A DNA stretch of 64,000 nt from Thinopyrum elongatum. Taxonomy: Eukaryota; Streptophyta; Magnoliopsida; Poales; Poaceae. The first letter of the stretch is position 1; each line of letters starts with the position of its first letter. The translations under genes were made by a program, and so were the position numbers. The stretch covers positions 218,370,296 through 218,434,295 of the forward strand of contig CM022301.1 in NCBI GenBank assembly GCA_011799875.1. The letters run 5' to 3'. The notes under the pieces are model-generated. The model made no database searches. It was not told the DNA's origin and was given only the letters and a program-made list of their open reading frames with translations. Shown piece by piece: positions 12,142 to 24,165 of this stretch.

Positions 12142-12486
12142 GACAATCCTCACCTTCGCCTTGTTCTGGGATAGCTTCGAGAACACCAACTCTATGCCAA
12201 GTATTCCAAATGTGAGTTCTGGCTTTCTGAAGTAACCTACCGTGGACATGTAATCTCCAAGGATGGCATAGCTGTTAACCCAGAACAAGTTCAGGCTATT
12301 CTAGACTGGACTCCTCCGAAGAACGTCAAGCAAGTGAGAAATTTTCTCGGCCTTGCAAGCTATTGCCATTGATTTATCGAGAACTTTTCCAAGACTGCCA
12401 AGCCCCTGACTAACCTGCTTCACAAAGGCGTTAAGTTTGAGTGCACAGACAAATGTCAGGAAAGTTTTCAGACTCTCAAGAACAAG
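12142..12486 (+). pseudogene. Chromovirus RT thumb / RNase H start, fragment
   Basis: The frame shows [54 protein letters not shown] and FECTDKCQESFQTLK, the stretch from the RT thumb into RNase H of Ty3/gypsy pol. The catalytic YxDD part lies upstream and is deleted. In-frame stops occur at 12172-12174 and 12370-12372. The right end joins directly to integrase sequence at a 9-base overlap (aagaacaag, 12478-12486), so about half of pol is missing between them. Confidence 0.85.
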
Positions 12487-12552
12487 TCCGTATCGTTCGA
12501 GAAAATCTGAAGGCGGCTCAGGACCGCCAGAAGAGCAACTATGATCGCAAAC
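12487..12552 (+). pseudogene. Integrase C-terminal fragment, left of solo LTR
   Basis: The frame VRIVRENLKAAQ...RQKSNYDRK is the segment just upstream of the integrase C-terminal domain in chromoviruses; the minus-strand element at 63900-64000 has the same segment. It is split from its continuation at 14045 by the Copia-like LTR. The five bases caaac (12548-12552) are duplicated at 14045-14049. Confidence 0.8.
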
Positions 12553-14044
12553 TGTAAGTGCATCTAGTGCCCCTTAGTGATTTTCGTGTATTGAAGACTT
12601 ATAGGTTAAGGGACTAATGTGTTTGTGAGTGTACACAGGTTCTATAAGTCTATGAGGAGTTTGATATTTACAAAGAAAGTCAACCCCTAAAAATGAATGT
12701 CTTCAGTTGAAGACTTTGGTGTTCTTGAAGACTTTGAAAATGAGGAAATTGCTGTGACCTTGAAGACTTGATATTGATGCGAGGATTATGAAGCGTGAAG
12801 ACTTTTGTTTTCATAGTTTTGTTTTCCCTTTCTTGAGTCATAGGAAACACCGTACTGTTAAAGGGGGTCGAGGTAAAACTAAGGAAAAGTTTCCAAGTGA
12901 TGCTCAACTCAAATCCTATAGCTACCAATCCTTTCGAGTGAAGCCATTGGAAATCTCATATAGTTCAGTCAAGTTCTTCAGTGACAGAGACGAAGTTCTT
13001 CTGTTCTCTGAGGAATTTGTTTTGACTGAGGAGTTAGGAATTCGCCAGTGCGGATTGCCTACAAGTGAGGAACATGATAGCCCTGAGGAATTTGAGAGCT
13101 CAAATTTCTGACCGTTGTTGTGCTAAGCGCCAACTGTCCAAAATATCCTACCCACCTAACGGTCATATCATTGAAGGGCATTTATGTCTTATCATGTTGG
13201 GCTGCTCCCCGGCTATAAATAGCCGCCCCCTACAACCACTAGCTGGTTGGCTGCTCCGAGAGAAACTGACACTTGTCATTTAGAGCATCCCATCCTCCGA
13301 GGACTTTGAGCGAAAATCATCAAGTGAGGAAAAACCCAAACCCAACACCTAAAATCCAAAGTGATTGAGCATCACTGAAGAAACTGTTCCTGTGTGGAGC
13401 CGACGCTTGTTACCTTTGAGGACTGTGCATCCTCCAGATGGTTAGGCGTCATGGTCTGGAGCATCCAAGAGGAATTGTGGATTGCCGAGTGACCAAGTCT
13501 GTGAAGGTTTGGAAGTCACCTGTGAAGACTTACCACGAGTGATTGGGCAAGGTCTGTGTGACCTTAGCTCAAGGAGAATACGGTGAGGACTGTGTGTCCG
13601 GGACTGTGTGTCCTCAGGTTTAAATACCTAGCTGCTCCAACCAGACGTACAACTGTCACAGCAGTTGGAACTTGTCTACCAAATCACTGTCTTCACCAAG
13701 CTACTGGTTCTATTTCCTCAACCCTTTCATTTCCTCGCATACTTGCTGTGTACTTGATCATTACTGTTTGAAGACTTTGACTGAAGACTTTCTCAATTTC
13801 CTCATTCCTATTTCTTCAGTCACTTTGTCTTCAGCCTGCTTATCCTGTTTACACGCTACCTGTGCTCTGTTTGTTTCATTTCATCATGATGACTATGCTA
13901 CTGCTTTGTTATCCATGTACCTGAGTACTTATTCCGCTGCTTGTAGTTCGTTGCTTAGGAAATTCCTCAAGTAGTATTTCCTCAGCGACGAATTCATAAA
14001 AATCGCCTATTCACCCTCCCTCTAGTCGATATAATGCACTTTCA
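12553..14044 (+). mobile_element. Solo LTR, Copia-like (1492 bp)
   Basis: It begins TGTAAGTGCATCTAGTGCCCC and ends GATATAATGCACTTTCA, with flanking TSD caaac (12548-12552 and 14045-14049). No internal region, primer site or polypurine tract is present, so it is a solo LTR left by LTR-LTR recombination. Repeated 'gaagactt' words are frequent, as in Maximus/Inga-type Triticeae Copia LTRs (resemblance only). The host integrase frame resumes after it. Confidence 0.88.
13213..13221 (+). promoter_or_regulatory. TATA box of the solo LTR
   Basis: CTATAAATA stands in a GC-rich context about 660 bases into the LTR. It supports plus orientation and marks the former U3/R promoter. Confidence 0.6.
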
Positions 14045-14501
14045 CAAACAATGGGGTTTGACTTATCAACCTGGTGATCAAGCTTGTCTGCGTGTCACTC
14101 CTATGAAGGGCACTCGCCATTTCGGAATCAAGGGCAAGTTAGCTCCATGCTACATTGGTCCTTTCCACATTGTTGCAAGACGTGGTCAGGTGGCATATAA
14201 ATTGGAATTGCCACCGCAATTCTCTCATATCCATGATGTCTTCCATGTATCGCAACTTTGTCGTTGCTTCAAGGAATCTCCACACCGAGCAGTAGATCAT
14301 GAAATGCTCGAATTGAAAGATGATCTTTTATATAAGGAGCATCCGATCCGCATTCTCGATCACGCTGAATGTTGAACCCGTCAGAAGGTTACCAAGTTCC
14401 TCAAAGTGCAGTGGTCAAATCACACAGAAGATGAAGCCACTTGGCAACGCGAGGTTAATCTTCGAGCGGAATACCCCGACCTCTTTTCTTCTACCTCCTG
14501 A
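14045..14501 (+). pseudogene. Integrase C-terminus plus chromodomain remnant
   Basis: After the TSD the frame reads GLTYQPGD, LRVTPMKG, FGIKGKLAP, YIGPF, VAYKLELP and DVFHVSQL, the GPY/F-type C-terminal domain of gypsy integrases. A chromodomain-like end follows (IRILD, FLKVQWSNHTEDEATW, EYPDLF), which in chromoviruses is thought to guide integration to marked chromatin. An in-frame stop after HAEC (14373-14375) interrupts the frame before the natural stop at 14499-14501. A diverged copy is at 63444-64000 on the minus strand. Confidence 0.88.
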
Positions 14502-14520
14502 ATTCTCGGGACGAGAATTT

Positions 14521-14538
14521 CTTTTAGCGGAGGAGAAT
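14521..14538 (+). other. Polypurine tract of chromovirus
   Basis: The run cttttagcggaggagaat sits directly before the second LTR, with the family phrase ctcgggacgagaattt just upstream. The equivalent site of the minus-strand relative is 63406-63425. Confidence 0.75.
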
Positions 14539-17500
14539 TGTAACACCCCTATGTAATAAAGCACTGTGACCTTTTGATAATCATGCCAAGTCATCATCAT
14601 TTGCAATGCTTGATCACAGTGGTGAAACATCTCATTTCAACTCCTTCCTTTGGATTCAATTCAAATTCAAAGTGAAATTTGAAGTTGCTCAATTTTGGTG
14701 GAAAAATGTTCATCATCTAGCAAATATTCCAAAACAATTTGTTGTTAAGGAAAACAACATCACCACCAAGCTAAGGTGGGCTAAAGCATTTAAAACAGTG
14801 CCAAAACAACACTTTAAATGCCATATTCATTTTTGAAAAATCCAAATGAATTCCAAAATTGCCCAAACCTTTTGTGGCAGTGCACATTATTCCCTAGCAT
14901 TTGTTTTTGCCAGCCACACATTTTTGCTAAGTCATTTGATGGCTATTTTAAACGCAAAAGACTGCTGGAAAAAGAAAACAGAAGAATAAAACGGGAAAAA
15001 GAAAAATGCTACTGTGGACTGGGCCTAAGTCCATAGTGCGGCCCAGCCCACAACGCCCGCCTCTCTCCTCTCTCTGTCCCCGCGTGTCGTCACCGCCGTG
15101 GGCGCGAGCGCGTGCACCGGCCGAACGCCGACACTGCGACGCCTGCGGCCAGGCGAGGGGATAAGGCTGACCCCCTCGGCCTTCCCTCCATCCTCATCCA
15201 CTTCTTCCCCTCTCCCTCGCTCTCTCTCGGTCGCTCGCGAGCTTCCCCGAGTGGATCCGTCGCCGCTCGCCGTCGATCTCGCGGCCAACGACATCGCCTC
15301 TCCTCGCCACCGTGCCCCTCTCGCCGTCCCACTATGTCCCCGAGGATCACCGCCGTCCGCTACTTTGACTGGCGCATCGCGTTGGAGCTCGGAGCCACCG
15401 CAGCGCCCACGTCGTTGCCGTCTTCCTCCTCTACTCCGAAGAGCTTCGCCGTTAATTCCGCTGCACCGAGCCCTCCTCAAGCACGCTTGAGCACATCTGC
15501 AGGAGCACTGTGAGCCTGCGCTTCTTTCCCCTCTCTCTCCAGAGCATTTCCGACGTTGTAGCCTTCCCTCCCCGCCGGACCCGAACGCTGCTCCGGCCGA
15601 GCTCGTCGCCGGCGTGGCTCCGGCGACCAAATGACCTCGGGCCCGTGCGCAACTCGCTCGCCGGGTCGCGTAGATCATGCCTAGCCTTTTAGTTCGCTCC
15701 TTTGCTCGTCGTAGCCGCCGTTGCGATGAGCAACGTGAAGCACCGCTGCCTAGCTCGCCGGCAGAGTCGTTTCCGGCCAGGACCGGCGACATCACCAACA
15801 CCACTCGACGCGTCGTCGAGTGGCCGTTCGAACGCGCCTAGCCCCAGCCCCGGAGACCCCCTGTAGACGAATCCCGGCGAGAGCCGAGGCCGCGCCGCGC
15901 ATTTTTGGTCACCGATGTTGCTATGGCGCCGGCCGCCGACGTGGCACACCTGGGGCCCACCCCTGGGTCGCTGCCAGCGGGCCCCACGGGCCCCATTGAC
16001 TGGGTTGACCCAGTCAACGTGCTGACTGGGCAACCCAGTGCCACTGACACGCGGGCCCCACCGCATAATTAACCTAATTAAAACATTTTCCTAATTAAAA
16101 ATAATTAGTTAAACTAAATAGTCACTGACATGTGGGGCCCAGAAGCTAATTAGTCTCTGTTTAGTTTTAATTAAACTCAGTTAAGCTTCTGTCACTGCCA
16201 TGTGGGACCCACTGGCCTGTTTGACCAGTCAGCTGGTCAGCCGACTGCTGACGCAGGCATGTCATCATGCTGACGTTATAATTGTTTTCTGTTAATTTAA
16301 ATAATTCCAAAATATGATTAAAACTTTAGAAAATCATAGAAAATAAACCGTAGCTCGGATCGAAAAACTTTCTACATGAAAGTTGCTCAGAACGACGAGA
16401 CGAATCTGACCGTGCCATCTATCTCCGTGTCGGGACCCTCTACGGAGGTGAACCCACAACTTTTAGCTTGTTTATGGTAGATGAATAGTGCATACATACC
16501 GGTTAATAAATACAACTTAAATCCTAAAATAACTAAAATGATTTAGACATGTCTTTAGGCAACACTGCACTGCACCTTGGGATGGCATGCTCTGTGTTGC
16601 ATATGTTTGCTGTGTATTTATCTATTTCCTCCCCCTCTTCTCTCTCGGTAGACCCCGACACCGATGCAGTCCCCGAGACCGACGCAGCTCCGGAGTTCGA
16701 CTACGCCGTTAACGACCCTTCTCTTGCCGCAGAGCTTCCAGGCAAGCACCCCCACTTTTGAACATGCCGATATTGCCTATTCTTTCTCTCTTCTGCTTGC
16801 ATTAGAAATTGCTGCTGCTACTGTTTATCCTATTTCTGATGCATAGCCTGTTTTTGTAACTGCTGTTGATACCTACCTGCTTATCCTAAACTGCTTAGTA
16901 TAGGCTGTATAGAGACCCACCAGAGACCCCACTTTGACCTAGTTGCTCCCGCTGGATTAACAGATGACTCGATCAACGTGATCGACAACCAGGCCCTGGC
17001 ACCGCACATCACCCCCCTAGTTGTACGACACTGCAGTGTTACTATCGAGTGCTGAGGGTGATACCTCATTTAGCACTTCTGATGTTAACTCTATAGAGTA
17101 GCTATTCGGTCGTGGTCTTCGAGGGTGATTCCTCCTTCACCACTTCCGATAACGACGCCGTCGTGCAACACCTCAAGTGTGAACCTCGAGGGTGATTCCT
17201 CCTAAGTTCACCTTGACGACTACATTAGGTGGAATCCATCGAGGGTGATTCCTTAGGTTTCCCCCTAGTGTTTGGACACACGGTTACTTTGACTTAACAC
17301 AGAACCATGATGATATCGGGTCGGCCCTGAGGGGCACCCGTGAGTGATGGGGAGTCGGGTTGACCTGGAGGGTACCCGAGAGATAATTACGAGGCGTGGC
17401 CGGGCATTCTTAGCCCTTGCCGCAAGTCCTCGAGACGGGGCGACGGGGTCACATCGATCGTGAGTCTCTGCTCGTTACCGCACGCTACCAATACACTAAC

Positions 17501-18686
17501 GATTTGGATATTTGATCTGAGTGGGCCTTTGTCCCGATAGCACTAACCATCACGCGGGAATAAATATGAGTACTCTGCGTCGTATGCATCAGCCGAAAGC
17601 TCTGTCAGACATCCAGTTCAGCATTGCGGCACGGCTGGGCCGGCGCCATCCTGTAGTGGTGGTACCGAGATTCGCCCTGCTCGCAACGACCCGGAGTGCA
17701 ACGGGCGATGGGCCCAAGACCCCGGAGCGCTTAGGATATAGACCGACGGGGACCTCTCTGCTGAGCTCTAGGTAGGGCTGTGGCGTGTTGTTTAGCCGAG
17801 GCCGGGCATGACCCAGAAAAGTGTGTCCGGCCGGAGTTAAGCGAGCGTGGTGGGTAAGTTGGTGCACCCCTGCAGGGAAGAACTAATCTATGCATAGCCG
17901 GATCCTCGGTAACGGACGCTCGGAGTTGCATCCCGATCGATACAACTAGAACTGGATACTTGTGATGAGAAATGGATAGTATGGCTCTGGGATTGCTTTC
18001 TCGCAGTGAGTCGAGGAAGGATCTCTGGGCGATGTTGATGACACTACTACTACTTTATATTGTGCTAATCTACACTCTTCTAACGCTGCAAGACCGCTGA
18101 AGATGCTAGTCTTCGATAGGACTAGGCCTTCCCTCTATTCTGGCAATTCAGCAGCCTAGTCCACATATACAACCTTTCCCTTTGATAACAGTGCATATGT
18201 AGTGTAGATCCTTGCTTGCTGAGTACTTTGGATGAGTACTCACGGTTGCTTTGCTTCCTCTTCTTCCCCATATCCGTTTGATGTGACCAGATGACGGAGC
18301 CTAGGAGACAGCTGCTCCCGCCGACGATCGCTACTACTACCCCGAGGGTGGCTATTACTACGAGTTGGCTGACGACTAGGAGTAGGATCGGAGGGTCCCA
18401 GGTAGGAGGCCTGCGCCTTTTCGATCGTAGTGTTTTATTTTGCTCCGCCTTTTAAAGGCCTATCTGTTTCTCTTTTATATCTGTACTCAGATATCTGATG
18501 CTTCCGCTGACGCTTGTAAGCGAGCTTATGTATTTGAGCCCTCGAGGCCCCTGGCTTGTAACATAAAGCTTGTATTATTTTAATTTGTGTCTTGAGTTGT
18601 GTTGTGATATCTTCAAGTGAGTCCTTAGGCTTGATCATGTGCATTTGTGTGTATGATTAGTGCACGATTGAGCCGGGGGCGTCACA
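14539..18686 (+). repeat. 3' LTR of chromovirus (4148 bp)
   Basis: It matches 7635-11773 along its whole length: the same TGTAACACCCCTATG start, GC-rich block (15030-16060), four-copy motif (17054-17254) and end (GGGGGCGTCACA). Differences are mainly single substitutions, so the insertion is not recent. The long minus-strand frame 15025-15804 falls in the GC-rich part and is not preserved in the other LTR. Confidence 0.92.
17054..17254 (+). repeat. Four-copy gagggtgattcctc motif array, LTR2
   Basis: Copies lie at 17054-17067 (atacctc variant), 17121-17134, 17188-17201 and 17241-17254 (ending ccttag). Order, spacing and the first-copy variant match the array in the 5' LTR. Confidence 0.85.
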
Positions 18687-18691
18687 TGGAT
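18687..18691. repeat. Target-site duplication (right), tggat
   Basis: These five bases match 7630-7634 exactly and close the chromovirus insertion. The DNA before 7635 and after 18686 was contiguous before insertion. Confidence 0.9.
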
Positions 18692-19092
18692 TAGATCATC
18701 ATGAGTTGGGCTACGACGTGGGTTGTTTGGTCTTTTTCTTAAGGTTGTGTTTCCCTATAAATTTTGTTTTATGCCGCAGCCCTAGCGTCATGCACATTCG
18801 CCCCCCTCTCGCTTTCACTTTGTAGCTCCTACTCGAGATGGATCTTTGCCTGTTCTTGTCGGCCGAAGATGGGGCCTTGCTCGGAGTTGTTATTTGCATG
18901 CGAGTGTTGTTCTGGTGTATAATAGGGGGTGTTCTCTCTTTTTTGTTTTCGTGCTTCTTCTATCTTTCTAGGCGTTCCTGCTTTACCGTCGGAGGCGGCC
19001 GGCGGCACGTTAGCTCTTTGTGTCGACCGAGGTTCGGATTTGTTTACTTCTTAGCTATGCCATGTCTTTTTCTTCTTGGTCGCCGTCCTTTG
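18692..19092. other. Unassigned DNA between chromovirus and CACTA element
   Basis: A TATA-like tataaatt near 18756 is followed by a pyrimidine-rich leader and an ATG at 18838 opening a 111-codon frame. That frame runs into the CACTA terminus at 19096 and resembles no family I know. This stretch and the DNA from 27051 were contiguous before the CACTA insertion. Confidence 0.4.
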
Positions 19093-19836
19093 CCTCACTG
19101 GTGTAGAGACGTCCTATACAAACGGTTTTTACCCCCTTTACGCGAAAGAGTTTCGCCTTGCTTGTGTGTGTGATAAGGGGGTCCTTCTCACACGACCCAG
19201 AAATTGTCGGTGATAGGTCCTCTGGTCACACACACGCGAGGCAAAAAGAGCTTGTGTGTGATCGGGTGAGCCATCGGAGACAATTATACATGCTCAATCA
19301 TTTGCGTTCGTATGTACATCCCACACAGTGAATCCCAGACAAATGTTTCCATTCATATGTACATCCCACACCGTGAATCCCAGACAAACGTTTCCGTTTG
19401 TATTTATATCACCCACAATTTTTTTATGTGGAAACTTTTGTGCAAGGTGGTCTAACACAAACATTTGTCTGACGGAAGTTGTGTGTGATTGTTCATTGAT
19501 CCAACATGCCTACTTTCTAGAAACTTTGTGGGTTGTTTGAGTTCATCGCCCACGGTGTTGTCTGAGAAACCGTCTGCAATGGGAAAACCCAATAAGCAGG
19601 CTAATTGGCTTATTATTGATAATCCATTTAGTAATCAAATTGACATTTCATATCAAACACACCATATATTTCATCTCCGTATTACGGCAACCAAGATTTC
19701 ATAATTGAATTACATTAGAGTATAACATCAGATAGCTTCATCACTCAGTTACACCATATAGGCATATAGCTAGTTACGCCATTATACAACAACACCAAGT
19801 TTCACATTCAACATCTAAAACCTTTGGAAAATAGCA

Positions 19837-20340
19837 TCATACACGGTAAATAGACAGATGAATCTCATCTAGAAAACTGCTGAAGCGAAAGGTGAATATT
19901 GAGCCTTTAGTGATGTTGAATGTCCTTGCAACTTTAGGCCAGTGGCTATGGATAATTGCCCGCCCGACCTTCATCCTCTTGAGGAAGACTTCAATATTGT
20001 ACCGTGGGTGTTGAATGAATACCTTCCTCGCCTCTTGACCATGTAGATGGTTTGAGAGGTAATCATCGGTGAACTAATTTGGAAAGGACTAAAAACAAAG
20101 ATATGCATAAATATCTGTTCTAAATTTTGAAATGGCGCAAAGGAAAAAAACAAGGTAAAAGAGTTAGTACCATCCTAAAGTTGACTGATGTCTTCTTCAT
20201 TGTGCAACAAAGATCTTGCTGTTATTCATCGCTAGTTTCTTTATCCTAATAATCTTTTTGAGTTTCTTGACTTGACTAATATTCATGGACATCTCATTTC
20301 CCCATATGCAAAATAGGTCGAATAGTGGGTCTAAACCTCT
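19837..20340 (-). pseudogene. B3 DNA-binding-domain-like gene fragment, two exons
   Basis: The last exon (20073 down to 19837, stop TGA) encodes about 78 residues, including VFLKRMK, GRAIIHSHWPKVARTF and ITKGSIFTFRF. This is the pattern of the plant B3 domain (G-W/H-W-x3-F, then L/I-x2-G-x3-F). It is preceded by an AG acceptor. The upstream exon, ending at 20171 before a GT donor, encodes a basic stretch (KKLKKIIRIKKLAMNNSKIFV) in two frames. The intron shows the copy is genomic, not retroposed. It lies in a CACTA element and is probably captured; it could instead be a poorly known accessory ORF of this CACTA family. Confidence 0.5.
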
Positions 20341-21019
20341 AACAGCAGGACCTACATGTGCAAGACCAAATTGTTAAAAACCTACATATTAGAATGATTC
20401 CTGCAATTGCATAATAATGTGCTATTTGCCAAAGGACCATGCATGTGCAAACCTCGATGGTAAACCTCAATGCCTCTCATTGTTTATGTGCAACATATAT
20501 AAGGCAGATATTGATCAGGTTAAGTGAGAGTTGGCATACTATCAGTAGAATATGTTAAAGAAAAATAAACAAATTGCAGATCCAATAGATTAATGCGAGA
20601 CGCATGGAAAAGCCAGTTAACCAAACCAAGCATGCTAAACAACTTGGAAAAATATAGCAATTGTATATGTTTCTCATGTATTTAGTACAACCAAATTCAA
20701 TTTATTTCTTACATGCATGACAATACAAAATTGTACCCACAACAAATGAACATCACATTGCAGAATTGAACTAAACAGTTAACTGGACAGCACAATAAAT
20801 GAACCAAATAGTTAACTGAGCACCACATTGCAGAATAGAACATATACTAGAAGATCAGACGGTTAACCAAACCAAGCATGCTTAAGAACTACTAGGAAAT
20901 ATAGCAATTGTTGAACCAAACTGTTAACTGAACATCACATTTCAGAAGATAATATTGCATATTAACATTACAAAGGACAATTCACTAGAAGGCACCGGTG
21001 GTGGCCTCGAGAAAACACT

Positions 21020-21610
21020 ATGAACCATGATTTAAAGCAGCCAACCACGTTGCAGGGTTCGTGCACGAGGCCTCGACAACGAGGTGCTCCTTCAATATCT
21101 GGCAATCGGAATGGATGGCAGCCATCGCGGCCTCATCCACGCATCCGGCTGCAATTTGCTTCTCCACTGACAGATGCTCCTTGAGCTCCTGGTTATACTA
21201 CATGCAAAATGGCTATGGGCGACACTTATTTGGAGGATGGGGCAGTGATTGGGGTGGAAGGTGTCGTGCCGGCGGTCGGGGCATGTGGGATGAATAATGA
21301 GGAGGATGGGGTGGCGTGTAGATTACCTGACTATATCGACGAGGCGCAGCAGGAAGGAGCGTTGCCGGTGAGCAGGCGGTGCTGCAAGCAAGCAGTGAAG
21401 TTGGAACTTGGAAAGGAAGGGGACACAGTGGAAATGTGTCTTTTGGTCGGGGTAGCGGGGAGCTAGATATTTCCGCGGTTGCCGAAATTTTTCACTCGAT
21501 GTAGCTAAAAACTGGCGTGCAAGTGTGGTTGATGTGCTGGCGGTGGACTGTAGCCGTCGAAGCTTCCAGAGTAAGCCATACATGAGGGTGCCCCAAGATA
21601 TTTTATACTC
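21020..21610 (-). pseudogene. Gene-like 5' fragment, possibly same captured B3 gene
   Basis: On the minus strand a TATA-like tataaaat (near 21605) is followed by a pyrimidine-rich leader and a good donor (gtcag/gtaatc near 21330). Further on is a frame with QELKEHLSVEKQIAAG and CQILKEHLVVEA, two related Leu/Glu/Lys stretches resembling a short coiled coil. It points the same way as the B3-like exons and may be their 5' part. I do not recognise the protein. Confidence 0.35.
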
Positions 21611-21736
21611 CATCGCATACGATTCTTGCTAATAAACTGTTTGTGGTATACTTGAATTTTTTTCATTTTGATTTGAAAGACAAAATGGGGTTACGGCGGG
21701 AAAGGACGGTTTTTGAATTGCTAGTACGTGTATCTG

Positions 21737-23830
21737 TAGTGAACATGCAACTACAGGAGTATCGTGTTAAGATTTGGAATTATTCAGGGTTTGTTTGGCC
21801 TTTCTATACATTAATTGAGTTTCTAGGCATTTAATGTGCATAATTCAAATTTGAACTATAAGCACATGCTCTAATGCACCAAAATGGGTTGAAAAATCAT
21901 ATATATGTGTCCTTGGGTGAATGTTTAGTTCCCATGCAAGAAATGGGAATGAATTTCAAACATATGGGCGTCGTGGCTTCCATAAACATTGAGAAACATG
22001 GTTTTGAAATTCCTGTAAATCCAAAATTCGCCTGAAAATCATTAAACTTGGCATGGTGTTACGACACGGCACCAACATGCCGTGGTAAATTTTTTGTCTG
22101 ATTTGGGACAAGCTTTGGTAGAAACTTCTTACAAATCGGAGCTTCTCTCAAGAAGTCTCGTGGTCCCGAGAGGGAATGTGTCACATCTGTGTGTGAAACG
22201 ACATACGCTACCTCTTCCCGCCTTGATTTATTTTACAGAGGTAACATGGAACTATGGGAGTGTCGTGTTAAAATTTGGAATTATTCAGGGTTCATTTGGC
22301 CTTCTTTATACATTAATTGAGTTTCTACGCATTTAATGTGCATAATTCAAATTTGAACTACAGGCACATGCTCAAGTGCACCAAAATGGGTTGAAAATCA
22401 TATATGTGTCCTTGGGTGAGCGCTTAGGTCCCATGCAAGAAATGGAAATGAATTTCAAACATCTGGGCGTCGTGGCTCGGCTGTAAACATTGAGAAACTT
22501 GGTTTCCTCATGTAAATCCAAAACTCACCTGAAAATCTGAAACTTGGCATGGTGCCATGACATGGCACCAACATGCTGTGGTAAAAATATTATGTGATTT
22601 GGGACAAGTTTTGGTATAAGCTTCTTACAAACTATAGCTTCTCTCAAGAAGCCTCGTGGTTCCAAGGGGGAACGTGTCACCTATGTGTGTGAAACGACAT
22701 ACGCTGCCTCTTCCCGCCTTGATTTATTTTATAGAGGCAACATGTAACTATAGGAGTGTCGTGTTACAATTTGGAATTATTCCGGGTTCGTTTGGCCTTT
22801 TTATACATTATTTGAGTTTCTAGGCATTTAATGTGCACAATTCAAGTTTGAACTACAGACACATGCTCAAGTGCACCAAAATGGGTTGAAAATCATATAT
22901 GTGTCCATGGGTGAGCGTTTAGATCCCATGCAAGAAATGGGAATGAATTTCAAACATCTGGGCGTCGTGGCTCGATCGAAAACATTGAGAAACTTGGTTT
23001 TAAAATTCATGTAAATCTAAAACTCGCCTGAGAACCATGAAACTTGGCATGGTGTCATGACATGGCACAAACATGTTGTGGTAAAATTTTAATCCGATTT
23101 GGGACAAGTTTTGGTCTAAGCTTCTTACAAACCGTAGCTTCTCTCAAGAAGCCTCGTGGTTCTGAGAGGGAACGTGTCACCTCGGTGTACGAAATGACAT
23201 ATGCTGCCTCTTCCCGCCTTGATTTTTTTACAGAGGCAACATGTAACTATAGGAGTGGTGTGTTACAATTTGGAATTATTCAGGGTCCATTTGGCCTTTT
23301 TATACATTATTTGAGTTTATAGGCATTTAATGTGCATAATTCAAATTTGAACTACATGCACATGCCCCAGTGCACCAAAATGGGTTGAAAAATCATATAT
23401 GTGTCCTTGGATGAATGTTTAGGTCCCATGCAAGAAATGAGAATGAATTTCGAACGTCTGGGCATCGTGGCTCGGCCGAAAACTTTGAGAAACTTGGTTT
23501 TAAAATTCCTATAAATCCAAAACTCGCGTGAAAATCATGAAACTTGGCATGGTGTCATGACACAGCAGCAACATGTCGTGGTAAAAAATTAATCCAATTT
23601 GGGACAAGTTTAGGTATTAGCTTCTTAGAACCCGTAGTTTCTGTCAAGAAGCCTCATGGTTCCGAGAGGGAACGTGTCACCTCTGTGTGCCAAATAACAT
23701 ACGCTGCCTCTTCCCGTCTTGATTTATTTTACAGAGGCAACATGCAACTATAGGAGTATCGTGCTCAAATATAAAATTATTCAGGGTCCGTTTTGCCTTT
23801 TTTATACATTATTGGAGTTTTCTAGGCATT
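21737..23830. repeat. Tandem array of a ~499-bp unit, about 4 copies
   Basis: The landmark tttggaattattc recurs at 21773, 22273, 22770 and 23269, with a degenerate fifth at about 23769, so the unit is 497 to 500 bp. Other shared words are 'acttggcatggtg', 'gggacaagtttt' and 'cctcttcccgccttgattt'. Units differ by scattered substitutions and small indels. The array lies inside the CACTA element, just before the captured F-box gene; such arrays are typical of large CACTA elements. Confidence 0.9.
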
Positions 23831-24165
23831 CTGGAACAAATAGATGCCACGTTATTATCGCGAGCGGTTGTATTATTCCAACCATGGGTGTTCCACTAAC
23901 CATTTACTACCGCGAGCAGCTGTTTGATTAGACAGAACGCGTGCGAGCTGCCCACCGTGCCTGTTCAACGGGACGCGCGCGAGCAGTCCGCTGCGCATGC
24001 TCACCGGGAAGCGAGCCCTTTGACCTGCCAGCGAGCGGTGCGAAAAATTTATTGATTGTTTTGGTTTTCACCGCCTTGGGAAGGTACGTAGAACTGTTTC
24101 CAGTGCTCCTCCTACTCATCCGTTCTTATCTATAAGCACCGCCGCTGAGGATCACCACCTGCTGA

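Larger units (their letters stand above)
7635..18686 (+). mobile_element. Complete chromovirus (Ty3/gypsy), 11.05 kb, defective
   Basis: Two 4.1-kb LTRs (7635-11773 and 14539-18686) flank a 2.77-kb interior, with TSD tggat, an initiator-Met-type primer site and a polypurine tract. The interior keeps only a fragment of the RT/RNase H region and the integrase C-terminus with chromodomain. Gag, protease and most of pol are deleted, and a Copia-like solo LTR is inserted. Without its own enzymes it could move only if supplied in trans. The chromodomain and iMet primer site suggest the Tekay/Del clade (inference). Confidence 0.92.

Noticed and set aside
15025..15804. 259-codon minus-strand frame in the GC-rich part of the 3' LTR
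   Set aside because: The matching part of the 5' LTR does not keep the frame; composition is low-complexity Arg/Gly/Ser, as expected from GC-rich sequence.
18838..19173. 111-codon frame after a TATA-like box
   Set aside because: It runs across the CACTA terminus at 19096, so the downstream part belongs to another element; no family resemblance.
19600..24100. CACTA transposase (TNP2-like) coding region
   Set aside because: No transposase motif was found in any frame by eye; the space is taken by B3-like pieces and the 499-bp array.
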